Source of the DNA: Chersky-840 sp963838775 | GTDB lineage: Bacteria > Actinomycetota > Acidimicrobiia > Acidimicrobiales > UBA8190 | Direction: 5' to 3' | DNA: 64,000 nt | Assembly (NCBI GenBank): GCA_963838775.1 | Contig: CAWISP010000037.1 | Coordinates: 1-64,000 of the forward strand | Shown: positions 49,270 to 58,283 of the stretch, in pieces | Numbering within the stretch: the first letter of the stretch is position 1 | Layout of the letters: every line of letters starts with the position of its first letter | The notes under the pieces: model-generated | Databases searched by the model: none | What the model saw: the letters and a program-made list of their open reading frames with translations, nothing else | What the model was told of the DNA's origin: nothing | Program-made: the position numbers and the translations under genes

Positions 49270-51791
49270 GGTCGAGTCCCCCGGCCCGTGGCGGGCTGCG
49301 GGCCCGAGGTCGCGCCGCCACTGCGCTCGAGCATGCCTTCGAGGCGGGCCCACCAGCGCGACACGCCGTGGTCGACGGGTCCGAAGGGCAGGGGCGGCCG
49401 GGCCCCACCCCCCGCCTTGTCCCACTGCTCGACGTGCCATCCCCGCCGACGGGCGATGGTGGCCAGCCGTGCCTCGGGGTTGACCGCCACCGGGAAGCCG
49501 ACGCATTCGAGGAGAGGGAGGTCCGACGCCGAGTCGGCGTAGGCGACCGACTCGCCGAGATCGAGGCCTTCGCTCGCCGCGTATTCGGCCAGGACGAGGG
49601 CACGCGCCTCCCCGGTGGGCGGGAGTTGCTCCAGGCGACCCGTGTACCGGCCGCGGGAGTCCTGGCCGAGCTGGGCACACACCACCTCGTCGAACAGCGG
49701 TCGCAAGGGCTCGACCACGAAATCGAGTGCGCCGGTGATGAGGACCGTGCGATGTCCGAGCGCCCGATGGGCGCGCACCCGGGCGAAACCGGCGGGGAAG
49801 GACTTCGCCAAGAGCAAATGATGGAACATGTCGAGGGCGTCGGCGCGCAGCAGTTGGGCGGGGGCGCCCTCGTAGCGCCGGTAGAAGCTGCGCAGGAAAT
49901 CGCCCCGGTCACGACGATCGAGGGCGAGCAGCGACGGGGCTTCACGCAGGATCCCCGCCGCGAACGTGACGCGCTCGCCCACAGGGAGGTGCCGGCTCGC
50001 CAGCCAGGCGTAGGACTCCACCACGTTGGAGGCCACGAGCGTGTTCTCGAGGTCGAAGGCGGCAAGGTGACGATCGGGCGACAAGATGGCGGTGCGCGCC
50101 CGGTCAGAGCGACTGGCCACCGTCGAGCGCCGGGGTGACGAGCGCACCCGGGCGTGTTCCACCACCGACGGAAGGTGGACGTCGTGGACGTACCCGGGCC
50201 ACGAGATCACCCCGGGGTCGAAGCAGAACGCCGCTTTGTCCTCCGATGAGAGCCGCTCCCACAACGACAGGAGCCGGTCGACCCGGAAATGCGCCTCGGT
50301 CTCGGTGTAGGCGCCGTAGAGCTCGGTGTAGCCCAGGGCGCGTTCGGCCTGCGTGCGCCGCTCTTCCACCCGCGCCGCCAGATCGGCCCGTTCGCCGCGC
50401 ACGGGAAGGGTGCCGAGGACGCGCTCGGCTGTGGTCAGCGCCTTGGTGGCCCGCTGGAGCTGACGCTGGACGCGGCCGCGCCCGGGAAACGACCACTGCG
50501 GGACCATGATGGGCTGGCCGTCGGAGTCATAGAGCGGGTGGTCGGTGAACCACGACCGGACGAGCTCGACGAGCTGTCCGTACCGGAGCGGGTTCCGCAC
50601 GCTCGACGCCACGTGGTACACGGTGGGCCCGCCGGGATCGGGGCCGGCCGCGGCCACGGCGATAATCGCCGCCACCACCATGTCGACGGGGATGACGTCC
50701 ACGACCCCTTCGGGGACGCCGGGGAATTCGCGTAACAGCCCGCGCCCGTAGGACACGATGATGGGCTCGGCCATCCGGAAGCCGCGGATCCAGCCCGGGC
50801 GCGGCTCGGCCAGCGCCGACTCGATGATCGAGGGGCGGACGATGGTGATGGGGAGCGCGCCGTGCCCACCCACGAGCGCCCGCTCGCCGAGGGCCTTGGT
50901 GAAGGCATAGGCGTCGGGCCACCCCAGTGCCTGGGCCCGGGCCCGACCGCGGTCGACGAGTTGCGTGCGCACCCACTCGTCGCGCAGCTTCTCGGCCCGT
51001 TCCGCCAGCAGATGGGTGCCGGCCGCTCCGAGCTCGGCCCGAGCCGTCTTGGTGAGCTGGCCGAGGCGTTCCGGAGCACGCGACGCGGACTCGAGGTCGT
51101 CGCGCAGGCGGCGGGCCGCGGTGACCTCGGCGTCGATGTTGACCTCGGTGGTCACCGTGGTGTGGGTCCGGGCTCTCGCTCCGGACGCCAACGCCTCGGT
51201 GGCGAGGGTCTCGGTGGCGTCTCCCTGGTGCGTTCCGGCCACGTACGCCGTGGAGACGGTGACGAGATGGGTGGGCGGTGCGCCGGGATGGGCGAAACGA
51301 CGTGTCTCGGCCACCGACTCGATGGCGGCGGCCACGCGCGACGGGCCCAGGAGGTTCACTTCGACGGCGGTGTCGAGAGGAGCATCGAAGGCGACGGTGG
51401 CCGCGGAGTGCACCACCACGTCGCACGAGGCGAGCAGGCGCCGGCCCTCGTCATCGAGGTCGAGACCATCGCGCCCCACGTCGCCGGCCACGGCGCTGAC
51501 CCGGCCGCCCACCACCTCGTCGAAGCGGTTACCGAGCTCCTCGCGCAGGCGGTTGAAGCAGTCGTTGCGCACCACCTCTCGTGCCAACCGGGCAGCGGCG
51601 TCGGCACGGCGGGTGGGGCGGACCAAGACCGCCACCTCGCTCGCCGGGACGGCGCGCACCAGCCGCTCGACGAGAGCGGTCCCGAGAAAGCCCGTGGCTC
51701 CCGTCACGAGGATGCGCCTGCCCGCCAGGGCGTCGGCGATGGACAGGGGGCCCGAATTCCCGGCTGCCGTGGGGGTGGTCACCTCAGCCAC
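49266..51791 (-). CDS. Fatty acyl-CoA reductase / HAD-IB-like fusion
   Basis: 841 residues. The first half is an extended short-chain reductase of the alcohol-forming fatty acyl-CoA reductase type: RILVTGATGFLGTALVERL, VSTAYVAGTHQG, YAFTKALGE (Tyr-Lys) and VRPSIIESALAEPRPGW. The C-terminal 230 residues are a HAD-IB domain with FDLENTLVAS, where the second catalytic Asp of DxDxT is Glu, so phosphatase activity may be lost. It would produce fatty aldehydes or alcohols. First gene of the four-gene operon; a perfect palindrome lies ten bases upstream. Confidence 0.88.
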   Translation of the reverse strand: MAEVTTPTAAGNSGPLSIADALAGRRILVTGATGFLGTALVERLVRAVPASEVAVLVRPTRRADAAARLAREVVRNDCFNRLREELGNRFDEVVGGRVSAVAGDVGRDGLDLDDEGRRLLASCDVVVHSAATVAFDAPLDTAVEVNLLGPSRVAAAIESVAETRRFAHPGAPPTHLVTVSTAYVAGTHQGDATETLATEALASGARARTHTTVTTEVNIDAEVTAARRLRDDLESASRAPERLGQLTKTARAELGAAGTHLLAERAEKLRDEWVRTQLVDRGRARAQALGWPDAYAFTKALGERALVGGHGALPITIVRPSIIESALAEPRPGWIRGFRMAEPIIVSYGRGLLREFPGVPEGVVDVIPVDMVVAAIIAVAAAGPDPGGPTVYHVASSVRNPLRYGQLVELVRSWFTDHPLYDSDGQPIMVPQWSFPGRGRVQRQLQRATKALTTAERVLGTLPVRGERADLAARVEERRTQAERALGYTELYGAYTETEAHFRVDRLLSLWERLSSEDKAAFCFDPGVISWPGYVHDVHLPSVVEHARVRSSPRRSTVASRSDRARTAILSPDRHLAAFDLENTLVASNVVESYAWLASRHLPVGERVTFAAGILREAPSLLALDRRDRGDFLRSFYRRYEGAPAQLLRADALDMFHHLLLAKSFPAGFARVRAHRALGHRTVLITGALDFVVEPLRPLFDEVVCAQLGQDSRGRYTGRLEQLPPTGEARALVLAEYAASEGLDLGESVAYADSASDLPLLECVGFPVAVNPEARLATIARRRGWHVEQWDKAGGGARPPLPFGPVDHGVSRWWARLEGMLERSGGATSGPQPATGRGTRP

Positions 51792-51800
51792 GATCTCTGT

Positions 51801-51814
51801 CTACCATATGGTAG
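51801..51814. promoter_or_regulatory. 14-bp perfect palindrome, probable TetR operator
   Basis: CTACCATATGGTAG lies in the 23-base gap between the fatty acyl-CoA reductase start (51791, minus) and the TetR start (51815, plus). It can occlude both promoters or the leader. Confidence 0.82.
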
Positions 51815-52513
51815 GTGGAGGCGGGGAGAAGGCCGAGCGCAGCGCTGCACCGTCCCGAAGGCGGCACCGCCGATCGCATTCTGGACGCAGCCCTGGCGTC
51901 GTTCGGGTCCCGCGGCTACGAGGCGACGTCGCTCGACGCCCTGGCCGACAGCCTCGGGGTGCGCAAGCAGTCGATCCTGTACTGGTTTCCGTCCAAAGAG
52001 GTCCTGCTCGAAGCGCTGATCGACCGCTCCGCCATGGAGCTGGCCCACGCCCTCGAAGACTCGCTGGCGCGAGCGGGATCGGGCTGGTGGCGGGTGGAGG
52101 CGGTGGTGCGATCGGTCTTCCGGCTCGCATCCCGACGCCCCGAGCTGCTGGGTCTCCTGCGTGAGGTGGGTCGCCTCGGCCCCCCGTCGGCGACGAGGCT
52201 CATGCTCGTGCTCGAACCCCTCGTCACGAGGGCGTCGAGCTTTCTCGAGGACGAGATGGATGCCGGCCACATGCGGCGCCACGAGCCACGCCTGCTCCTG
52301 CTGGCCATCTACTCCACGGTGGTGGGCATGATCACCGAGGTCGAGGTGCTGCGGGCGCTCGGAGAGGATCCGACCCCGCGCTCGTTGGTCCGGCGCCGCC
52401 AGGAGATCTTGCGGTTGCTGCGCTCCGCGCTGCTCGTCGAGGACCGCGACGAGGTGTCGCCTCAGGAGGGCGGAGCGGGGGGCCGGGGCCGTGTCGGGCG
52501 CGGTGGCGTGTAG
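51815..52513 (+). CDS. TetR/AcrR-family regulator of the acyl-CoA reductase operon
   Basis: 232 residues with an N-terminal HTH (ILDAALASFGSRGYEATSLD, LADSLGVRKQSILYWF) and a helical effector half. GTG 51815 directly follows the palindrome, with no ribosome site, so the mRNA may be leaderless. Its tail overlaps the convergent downstream gene by about 50 bases. Probably senses an acyl or lipid ligand and represses the divergent operon and itself. Confidence 0.88.
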   Translation: MEAGRRPSAALHRPEGGTADRILDAALASFGSRGYEATSLDALADSLGVRKQSILYWFPSKEVLLEALIDRSAMELAHALEDSLARAGSGWWRVEAVVRSVFRLASRRPELLGLLREVGRLGPPSATRLMLVLEPLVTRASSFLEDEMDAGHMRRHEPRLLLLAIYSTVVGMITEVEVLRALGEDPTPRSLVRRRQEILRLLRSALLVEDRDEVSPQEGGAGGRGRVGRGGV

Positions 52514-53487
52514 CGCTTCGACGGCGTGGGCCCGGTCGGTGCGGGCTCTTTCCGGCCGCGCCGCCCCCGGGACTGGGCGCGGTCGCGTGCCGCCGCCGCA
52601 CCGGCGCGCCCGGCGGCGCGGGGGTTGGCGGGAACCCGTCCCCCTCCACTTCCCCGCGTCGCGCCCCGGTCCGTTGCCCCCTTGGTCGTACCCCGGGCTG
52701 CGGCGGTCCGGGCCGTCAGGACTCGCTGGTACTTGAACACGCGCCAGATCAGATATCCGCCGAGGACCCAGAAGGGCAGCGCGAACAGGGGGGATCCCAT
52801 GGCGGTCCCGAGGAAGAGCAGCGAGAAGCCGACCAACGAACGTCGACGCGTCAAGGCACAGGCCACCACGACCCCGGACAGCACGATGCGCACCCCGCCC
52901 TCCAACAGGATGAGCGAGTCGCTCACGTGCTTGGGGTTGAGCTTGCCGTGCACACGCGCAGCGGGGTTCAGGTGGATCGCGAACGCCGTGAGGAGGATCC
53001 CGACGGCAATGCCGATCGGCGCCGCCGTCAGGGCCAGGAACCGCTCCCGGTCGTCGAGCCTCTTGATGCGGTGGGCGATCTCCTCGCGAGTCATCGTGTC
53101 GAGCTGGTCCACGGGCCGGGGTCGCGCTCCGGCGGGGGCGGGATTGAGCAGCGCGCTCATCCGCCCGCTGAACCCCGTGGGTGCGGGCCTCGGGCTATCA
53201 TCGGGCGATCCGATGTCGTCGTCGGGTGTATCGGTGTCTGTGTCTGCGAACTCAGCACCGGCATCGGCGTCGTCGTCGGCGGAGTCGCTGTCGACGCCGG
53301 CGTCGGGACGAGCGCGAGCGGTACGGGTGGTACGGGTCGCCGTCGTGGCACGGGTCGCCGTCGTGGAACGGGCCGGGGTGGCGGGTGCCGGCTCGCGCTG
53401 GAGGTTGGGGAGTGCGGCCAGGATGCGTTGGCCGATGGTTAGTCGGGGCGGCGCACCATCGCGGGCGCCGGAGTCGTCGTCAGTCAC
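52462..53487 (-). CDS. Membrane protein with Thr/Arg- and Asp-rich low-complexity ends
   Basis: 341 residues. Residues 40-65 are Thr/Arg/Ala repeats, 65-95 Asp-rich, 145-245 carry four hydrophobic helices (ALTAAPIGIAVGILLTAFAI; SLVGFSLLFLGTAMGSPLF), and the last 90 are very basic (Arg/Gly/Pro/Lys). No named family is recognised. The basic tail could contact nucleic acid or acidic envelope polymers. Its last 17 codons overlap the TetR gene. Confidence 0.72.
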   Translation of the reverse strand: MTDDDSGARDGAPPRLTIGQRILAALPNLQREPAPATPARSTTATRATTATRTTRTARARPDAGVDSDSADDDADAGAEFADTDTDTPDDDIGSPDDSPRPAPTGFSGRMSALLNPAPAGARPRPVDQLDTMTREEIAHRIKRLDDRERFLALTAAPIGIAVGILLTAFAIHLNPAARVHGKLNPKHVSDSLILLEGGVRIVLSGVVVACALTRRRSLVGFSLLFLGTAMGSPLFALPFWVLGGYLIWRVFKYQRVLTARTAAARGTTKGATDRGATRGSGGGRVPANPRAAGRAGAAAARDRAQSRGRRGRKEPAPTGPTPSKRYTPPRPTRPRPPAPPS

Positions 53488-53555
53488 CGGTCCTCGCTCA
53501 ACGTGCGTACCAGGCTAGTGCCGGCGGAGGAGACGACCACCGCACCGCGACGGCT

Positions 53556-54437
53556 CTATGTCTGCGCACGGGCCGGTTCTGTCGCCGGGCGATACAGCAC
53601 GAGACGCGTCCCGTGGTTGTCGGCAGGATCGATGACCCGGGCCGTCGCGTCACCCGGGAGCACTCCGGGTACCCCCGGCGACGCCCCGGCGCCGTCGGTG
53701 GCCATCGGCGCGTCGCCCGGCACCTCGAAGGCCAGATGGTGCAGCCGGCCCGGCCACGGGCCCAGCCAGTCGGCCAGCGGTGATCGTCCCGGCGCCGCCG
53801 GCGCTACCACACGAACGGCGAGGGGGCCCGCCCACCGCAGGTCGACCCACGCCCAGGACCCGTCCGGTCCCACCCCTTGCCCGGCGCGCTGGCCACCGAG
53901 GAGACCCTCGAACAACGCCAGCCCCGTGTCGAGGTCGGCGACGGCGTGGGTCACCCGCTCGAGTGATGCCGCCAGCTCCGACCGCTCGGCCGGGAATCCC
54001 TCGGGCGGCGGGGACTGCCACAGATGTGAGGCCTGAGCGATCTGCACCACGATGCCGGTGGCCTGGCGGGGGTGGAGGAAGGCCTCTTTCCAGTCGTCGT
54101 TGCTGAGGTCGACGCCCACCGGGGTGAAGCCGGCGTGGCGGGCGTCGTCGAGCGCCGACGCGAGGTCGGGCACCTTGAAGGTCAGGTGGTGAGGTCCGGG
54201 CCCGTGCCGGTCGAGAAAGCGGCGGAGGAACGGATTGTCCTCGGGGTGCCACGGCTGGAGGATCTCCACCCGACCGGCGTTGGCGTACCGCAGCTGGGCC
54301 GGACTGAAGCCGACGTTCACGCCCCCCGAGGTCCACTGCCCCCCGAGCTCGACGGCATAGCGCGGCCAGGCATCGGACCAGCGCTCCACGGCCACCGCCA
54401 CATGGTCGAGCGAGGCGTCAGAGATCGTCGGGGACAT
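53556..54437 (-). CDS. VOC-superfamily (glyoxalase-like) protein
   Basis: 293 residues. Two repeat units of the VOC fold are visible: SLDHVAVAVERWSDAWPRY with HHLTFKVPDLASALDDA, then RVTHAVADLDTGLALFEGLLGG with LHHLAFEVPGD. Metal-binding His and Glu may form a single site across repeats. The substrate is unknown. ATG 54437 is used. Confidence 0.82.
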   Translation of the reverse strand: MSPTISDASLDHVAVAVERWSDAWPRYAVELGGQWTSGGVNVGFSPAQLRYANAGRVEILQPWHPEDNPFLRRFLDRHGPGPHHLTFKVPDLASALDDARHAGFTPVGVDLSNDDWKEAFLHPRQATGIVVQIAQASHLWQSPPPEGFPAERSELAASLERVTHAVADLDTGLALFEGLLGGQRAGQGVGPDGSWAWVDLRWAGPLAVRVVAPAAPGRSPLADWLGPWPGRLHHLAFEVPGDAPMATDGAGASPGVPGVLPGDATARVIDPADNHGTRLVLYRPATEPARAQT

Positions 54438-54524
54438 TGGTCCAGGTTGCCGTGCACGGTGGCGGCGTGTCCATCTCCGTGCGGCGCCGGGGCACCGCCA
54501 CCCGAGTCGTGCTACGCGTGGGGC

Positions 54525-55931
54525 ATGGACTTCCGACGTGAGTCACTCACCGATCTGGCGGCTTCGGTGCGGTCGGGCCAGGCAAGCGCCCGCGCCCTCG
54601 TCACCCACGCCCTCGAGCGCATCGAAGCGCTCAACCCCCAGGTGAACGCTTTCACCGCCATCGACGCCGACGACGCGCTCGAGGCGGCGTCGGTGATCGA
54701 CGCCGCCGCGGCGGCCGGAGAGGACCCGGGGCCCCTGGCCGGAATCCCCATCGGGGTCAAGGACCTCGACGACGCGGCCGGCTTCGTAACCTCCTTTGGC
54801 TCCGCCGTCTTCGCGGGTGGTCCGGCCGCCGTGCAGGACTCGCCCCTGGTGGCGCGCCTGAAGGCGGCGGGCTGCGTCGTGGTCGGCAAGACGAATACGC
54901 CCGAGCTCGGGTGGAAGGCCGACACCGACAACGTGGTGTTCGGCCCGACTTCCAACCCGTGGAACCTGGCCTACAGCCCGGGGGGTTCCTCGGGAGGAGC
55001 GGCGGCCGCCATCGCGTCGGGGATGGTCCCCCTCGCCACGGGGTCCGACGGGGGAGGGTCGATCCGGATCCCCTCGTCGTGTTGCGGCCTGAGCGGCATC
55101 AAGCCTTCGCTCGGCCGGGTCCCTTCGGGCGGTGTCCACGGCTCGGACTGGCACGACCTGTCGACGAAGGGGCCCATGGCCCGACGCGTCGCCGACGTGG
55201 TCACCGCGCTCGACATCGCCGTGGGGCCCGACCCCACCGATATCCGCTCCCTTCCGAGGCCCGAAGCGTCATGGCCGGCCGCGCTCGAGGATGCGCAGCT
55301 CCCCAGCAAGGTGGCATGGTCCCCGACCCTCGGCTACGCGCCTCTCGACGACGAGGTGCGCGCCCTGTGCGAGGACGTGATCGACAAGCTCAAGACACTC
55401 GGGACAGAAGTCGTCGAAATCGAAGTCGTGTTCGACGAAGACCCGGTGCGGGACTGGTTGACGTTGGCCGTTGCCTACAACTGGCGCACCCTGGCGCCCT
55501 ACCGTGACACCGAGGTCTGGGAGCGTGTCGATCCTCTGCTGGCCGCTCAGGTGGATTGGGCGACCGACAATCTGTCGGCCCTCGACATCGTGCGGGCGCA
55601 GGACGCGTGCCACACCTTGAACCTCAAGCTGGTAGAGCTCTTCCGTGACGTGCGACTGCTGTTGACGCCGACGTGCGCGGGGTCGCCGCCTCCCCGAAGC
55701 CTCGAGGGACAGGGACTCATCAACGGCGAGCTCGAAGCCAACTGGGCGCGCTTCACCTATCCCTTCAACATGACGCGCTCTCCGGCGGCATCGGTGTGCG
55801 CCGGACTGACGCCGGGCGGGCTGCCGGTCGGGATCCAACTGGTGGGACCCCAGCACGCCGACCTGGTGGTCATCCGCTCGGCGGCCGCGCTCGAAGACGC
55901 CATCGGTTTCGACGCCGTCGCGCCGGTCTGA
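54525..55931 (+). CDS. Amidase-signature family amidase
   Basis: 468 residues of the amidase-signature family: catalytic Lys in IPIGVKDLDD, the Ser-rich SPGGSSGGAAAAIASG with cis-Ser, and nucleophile region GSDGGGSIRIPSSCCG. It hydrolyses an amide or, if paired with GatC/B, acts as GatA, but no gatB/C genes are near. ATG 54525 precedes the family start DFRRESLTDLAA. It ends 80 bases before the cobalamin riboswitch. Confidence 0.9.
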   Translation: MDFRRESLTDLAASVRSGQASARALVTHALERIEALNPQVNAFTAIDADDALEAASVIDAAAAAGEDPGPLAGIPIGVKDLDDAAGFVTSFGSAVFAGGPAAVQDSPLVARLKAAGCVVVGKTNTPELGWKADTDNVVFGPTSNPWNLAYSPGGSSGGAAAAIASGMVPLATGSDGGGSIRIPSSCCGLSGIKPSLGRVPSGGVHGSDWHDLSTKGPMARRVADVVTALDIAVGPDPTDIRSLPRPEASWPAALEDAQLPSKVAWSPTLGYAPLDDEVRALCEDVIDKLKTLGTEVVEIEVVFDEDPVRDWLTLAVAYNWRTLAPYRDTEVWERVDPLLAAQVDWATDNLSALDIVRAQDACHTLNLKLVELFRDVRLLLTPTCAGSPPPRSLEGQGLINGELEANWARFTYPFNMTRSPAASVCAGLTPGGLPVGIQLVGPQHADLVVIRSAAALEDAIGFDAVAPV

Positions 55932-56007
55932 TGTCGTGGCGCCGTGAGCTGACCTTGCCGGCGGCAATCGTGGCGGTGGCGACCGGGGTGGGCGGGCGCT
56001 AACGTAC

Positions 56008-56150
56008 GTGCGCTCCGGACGCCAGACGGAGTGGTGGAGGCCCAGCGAAGCCGGTGAGATCCCGGCGCTGTCCCGCAACGGTGATGCCCTTTTCGGGGAC
56101 GAGCCCGGACGCCTGACCTGCATCGGCGAAACCTGTCCTCGGAGGAAGGG
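56008..56150 (+). promoter_or_regulatory. Cobalamin riboswitch
   Basis: Contains the core GCCGGTGAGATCCCGGCGCT followed by GTCCCGCAACGGTGA (56050-56085), then a hairpin around CCCTTTTCGGGG and GAGCCCGGACGCCTGACCTG. These fit the conserved B12 element. It lies upstream of btuF and probably represses the whole operon when adenosylcobalamin is plentiful. Limits are approximate. Confidence 0.88.
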
Positions 56151-56225
56151 CGGTTCGTTGGACACCACTGTCGGGTGTTGCAGCGGGCGCACTTCGTCCT
56201 CCGCAACCCGATGGAGGATGACCAC

Positions 56226-57176
56226 ATGCACAAACGCTCGACGCGAGCCCTGCTTGCCGTTTGTGCCGGGCTCGGATTGCTCGTTGCGTCCTGTAGCAGC
56301 ACGTCGAGCCCTTCCCCCGACGCGGCGGCGGCGTCTCCGGGGTCGTTCCCGGTGTCGATCTCGGCCGCCAACGGCACGGTTCGGATCACGGCGCGTCCCG
56401 ATGCCATCGTGTCGCTGTCGCCAACGGCGACCGAGATGTTGTACGCCATCGGTGCCGGGAGCCAGGTGAAGGCGGTCGACAAGTACTCTGACTACCCCAA
56501 GCAGGCACCCCGCACGACCCTCGACGACCTCTCGCCCAACGTCGAGGCCATCGTGGCGTACCGGCCCGACCTGGTGGTGGTCCCCGGTGACAGCAGCGGG
56601 CTCACGGCTCGGCTCAAGACGTTTGGCATTCCCGTCTTGTCGCTCCCCCCGGCGTCGACCCTGGCCGACGCCTACGTCCAGTACGACCAACTGGGCCTGG
56701 CCACCGGTCACGTCCAGGCGGCTCAGTCCGAGGCGGCCCGCGTGAAGGCGCAGGTCGCCCAGATCGTGCGCGAGGCCCCCAAGTCGAACGTGGGCCAGAC
56801 CTATTACTACGAGCTCGACCAGACCTATTACTCGGTGACGTCGTCGACCTTCATCGGGAAGGTGCTCGGCCTCCTCGGGCTGCGCAACATCGCCGACCGT
56901 GCCCCGTCGGCCGCGTCGAGCGGCGGCTATCCCCAGCTCTCGGCCGAGTTCATCGTGCAGTCGAACCCCGATTGGGTGTTCCTGGCTGACACCATCTGTT
57001 GCGGACAGACTGCGCACACGGTGGCGGCGCGGCCGGGATGGTCGACGATGAAGGCGGTCCAAAAGGGTCAGATGGTCGGTCTCAACGACGACATCGCATC
57101 GCGTTGGGGACCCCGCATCGTGAACCTGCTGCAGACGGTGGAGAGCGCGCTGAAGCATCATCCCGGTGGGACGTGA
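56226..57176 (+). CDS. btuF: ABC transporter substrate-binding lipoprotein (BtuF-like)
   Basis: 316 residues. A signal peptide ends in the lipobox LVASC; the binding-protein domain has IVSLSPTATEMLYAIGAG, DKYSDYP, VEAIVAYRPDLVVVPGD and PGWSTMKAVQKGQMV. It captures corrinoids outside the membrane for BtuCD. ATG 56226 has GGAGG nine bases upstream. It follows the riboswitch directly. Confidence 0.92.
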   Translation: MHKRSTRALLAVCAGLGLLVASCSSTSSPSPDAAAASPGSFPVSISAANGTVRITARPDAIVSLSPTATEMLYAIGAGSQVKAVDKYSDYPKQAPRTTLDDLSPNVEAIVAYRPDLVVVPGDSSGLTARLKTFGIPVLSLPPASTLADAYVQYDQLGLATGHVQAAQSEAARVKAQVAQIVREAPKSNVGQTYYYELDQTYYSVTSSTFIGKVLGLLGLRNIADRAPSAASSGGYPQLSAEFIVQSNPDWVFLADTICCGQTAHTVAARPGWSTMKAVQKGQMVGLNDDIASRWGPRIVNLLQTVESALKHHPGGT

Positions 57177-58273
57177 GCACCACGCTGCCCCGAAACGAGG
57201 TCGCGCCGGCGACGGCCGGCGACGCAGGGGACGAGGAGTCCTCGGTGCTGCGGCCCGTCTCGGCGCGCCGTCCCGTCGCGGTGGCGCTAGGCGCCCTGGT
57301 CGGCGCGGTGGCACTGGGCGTGTCGATGGGCCCTGCCGACCTGTCGTTCGTCGCCGCGCTGCGCGTGCTTTTGTCCCACGTCCCGTTGCTGCACTTCCAC
57401 TCGGGCGTGAGCCGGATCGACGCCGACATTCTGTGGCAGATCCGGCTGCCTCGGGTCGTGCTCGGCGGACTGGTCGGCGCCATGCTGGCCGGGGGCGGCG
57501 CCGCCTTCCAGGGAGTGTTCCGTAACCCCCTGGCCGACCCGTACCTGCTGGGCGTGGCCGCCGGGGCCGGGCTGGGGGCGACGGCGGTCATCGTGGCGGG
57601 CTCGCAGCTCTCCGAGCTCCTGCCCCTGGCGGCGTTCGCCGGAGCGGTGGGTGCGGTCACCCTCACCTACGTCGTGGGTGCGACGGTCGGACGCCAGGGC
57701 GCCACGGTCTCGATCGTGTTGGCGGGCGTGGCCGTCGCCGCGTTGCTCACGGCGATCCAAACCTTCCTGCAACAGCAGCACGCGCAGGACCTGCAGTCGG
57801 TCTACGCCTGGATCCTCGGCAGCCTCACGGTGGCGACATGGTCCGACGTGGTGCTCATCCTCCCCTACGTCGCGCTCAGCGCCGTCGTCCTCCTGGCCCA
57901 CAGAAGGCTCCTCGACGTCCTCCGGGTGGGCGAGGACGAAGCCGACAGCCTCGGGGTGCGGTCGTCTCGCGTCCGCATCACGATCGTGGCGGCCGCCACC
58001 TTGGGGACCGCCGCGGCGGTGGCGGTGAGCGGTCTCATCGGGTTCGTCGGCATCATCGTGCCCCACACCGTGCGCCTGACCACCAACGCCAGCTATCGGG
58101 TGGTGGTGCCCGTCTCGATGATCGGTGGGGCCGCCTTCCTGATCCTGGCCGACGTGGCCGCCCGGACGGTGCTCGCCCCGAGTGAGATCCCGATCGGTGT
58201 GGTGACCGCGTTCGTCGGCGCGCCGTTCTTCTTGTTCGTCCTCCGGTCGCGGCGCGTGGGGCGCAGCACGTGA
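57173..58273 (+). CDS. btuC: ABC transporter permease (BtuC-like)
   Basis: 366 residues with about ten helices and the FecCD/BtuC motifs: WQIRLPRVVLGGLVGAMLA, AFQGVFRNPLADPYLLGV, LGSLTVATWSDV and GLIGFVGIIVPHTVRL. It forms the membrane channel for corrinoid uptake. GTG 57173 overlaps the btuF stop (GTGA). Confidence 0.93.
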   Translation: MSTTLPRNEVAPATAGDAGDEESSVLRPVSARRPVAVALGALVGAVALGVSMGPADLSFVAALRVLLSHVPLLHFHSGVSRIDADILWQIRLPRVVLGGLVGAMLAGGGAAFQGVFRNPLADPYLLGVAAGAGLGATAVIVAGSQLSELLPLAAFAGAVGAVTLTYVVGATVGRQGATVSIVLAGVAVAALLTAIQTFLQQQHAQDLQSVYAWILGSLTVATWSDVVLILPYVALSAVVLLAHRRLLDVLRVGEDEADSLGVRSSRVRITIVAAATLGTAAAVAVSGLIGFVGIIVPHTVRLTTNASYRVVVPVSMIGGAAFLILADVAARTVLAPSEIPIGVVTAFVGAPFFLFVLRSRRVGRST

Positions 58274-58283
58274 ACGGGCCGCC

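Noticed and set aside
48053..50065. Long open frame continuing upstream of the LarA-like start (nearly 1,200 codons in total)
   Set aside because: The extension is antisense-like, basic and low in conservation, and is covered by the alcohol dehydrogenase and reductase genes in a better frame.
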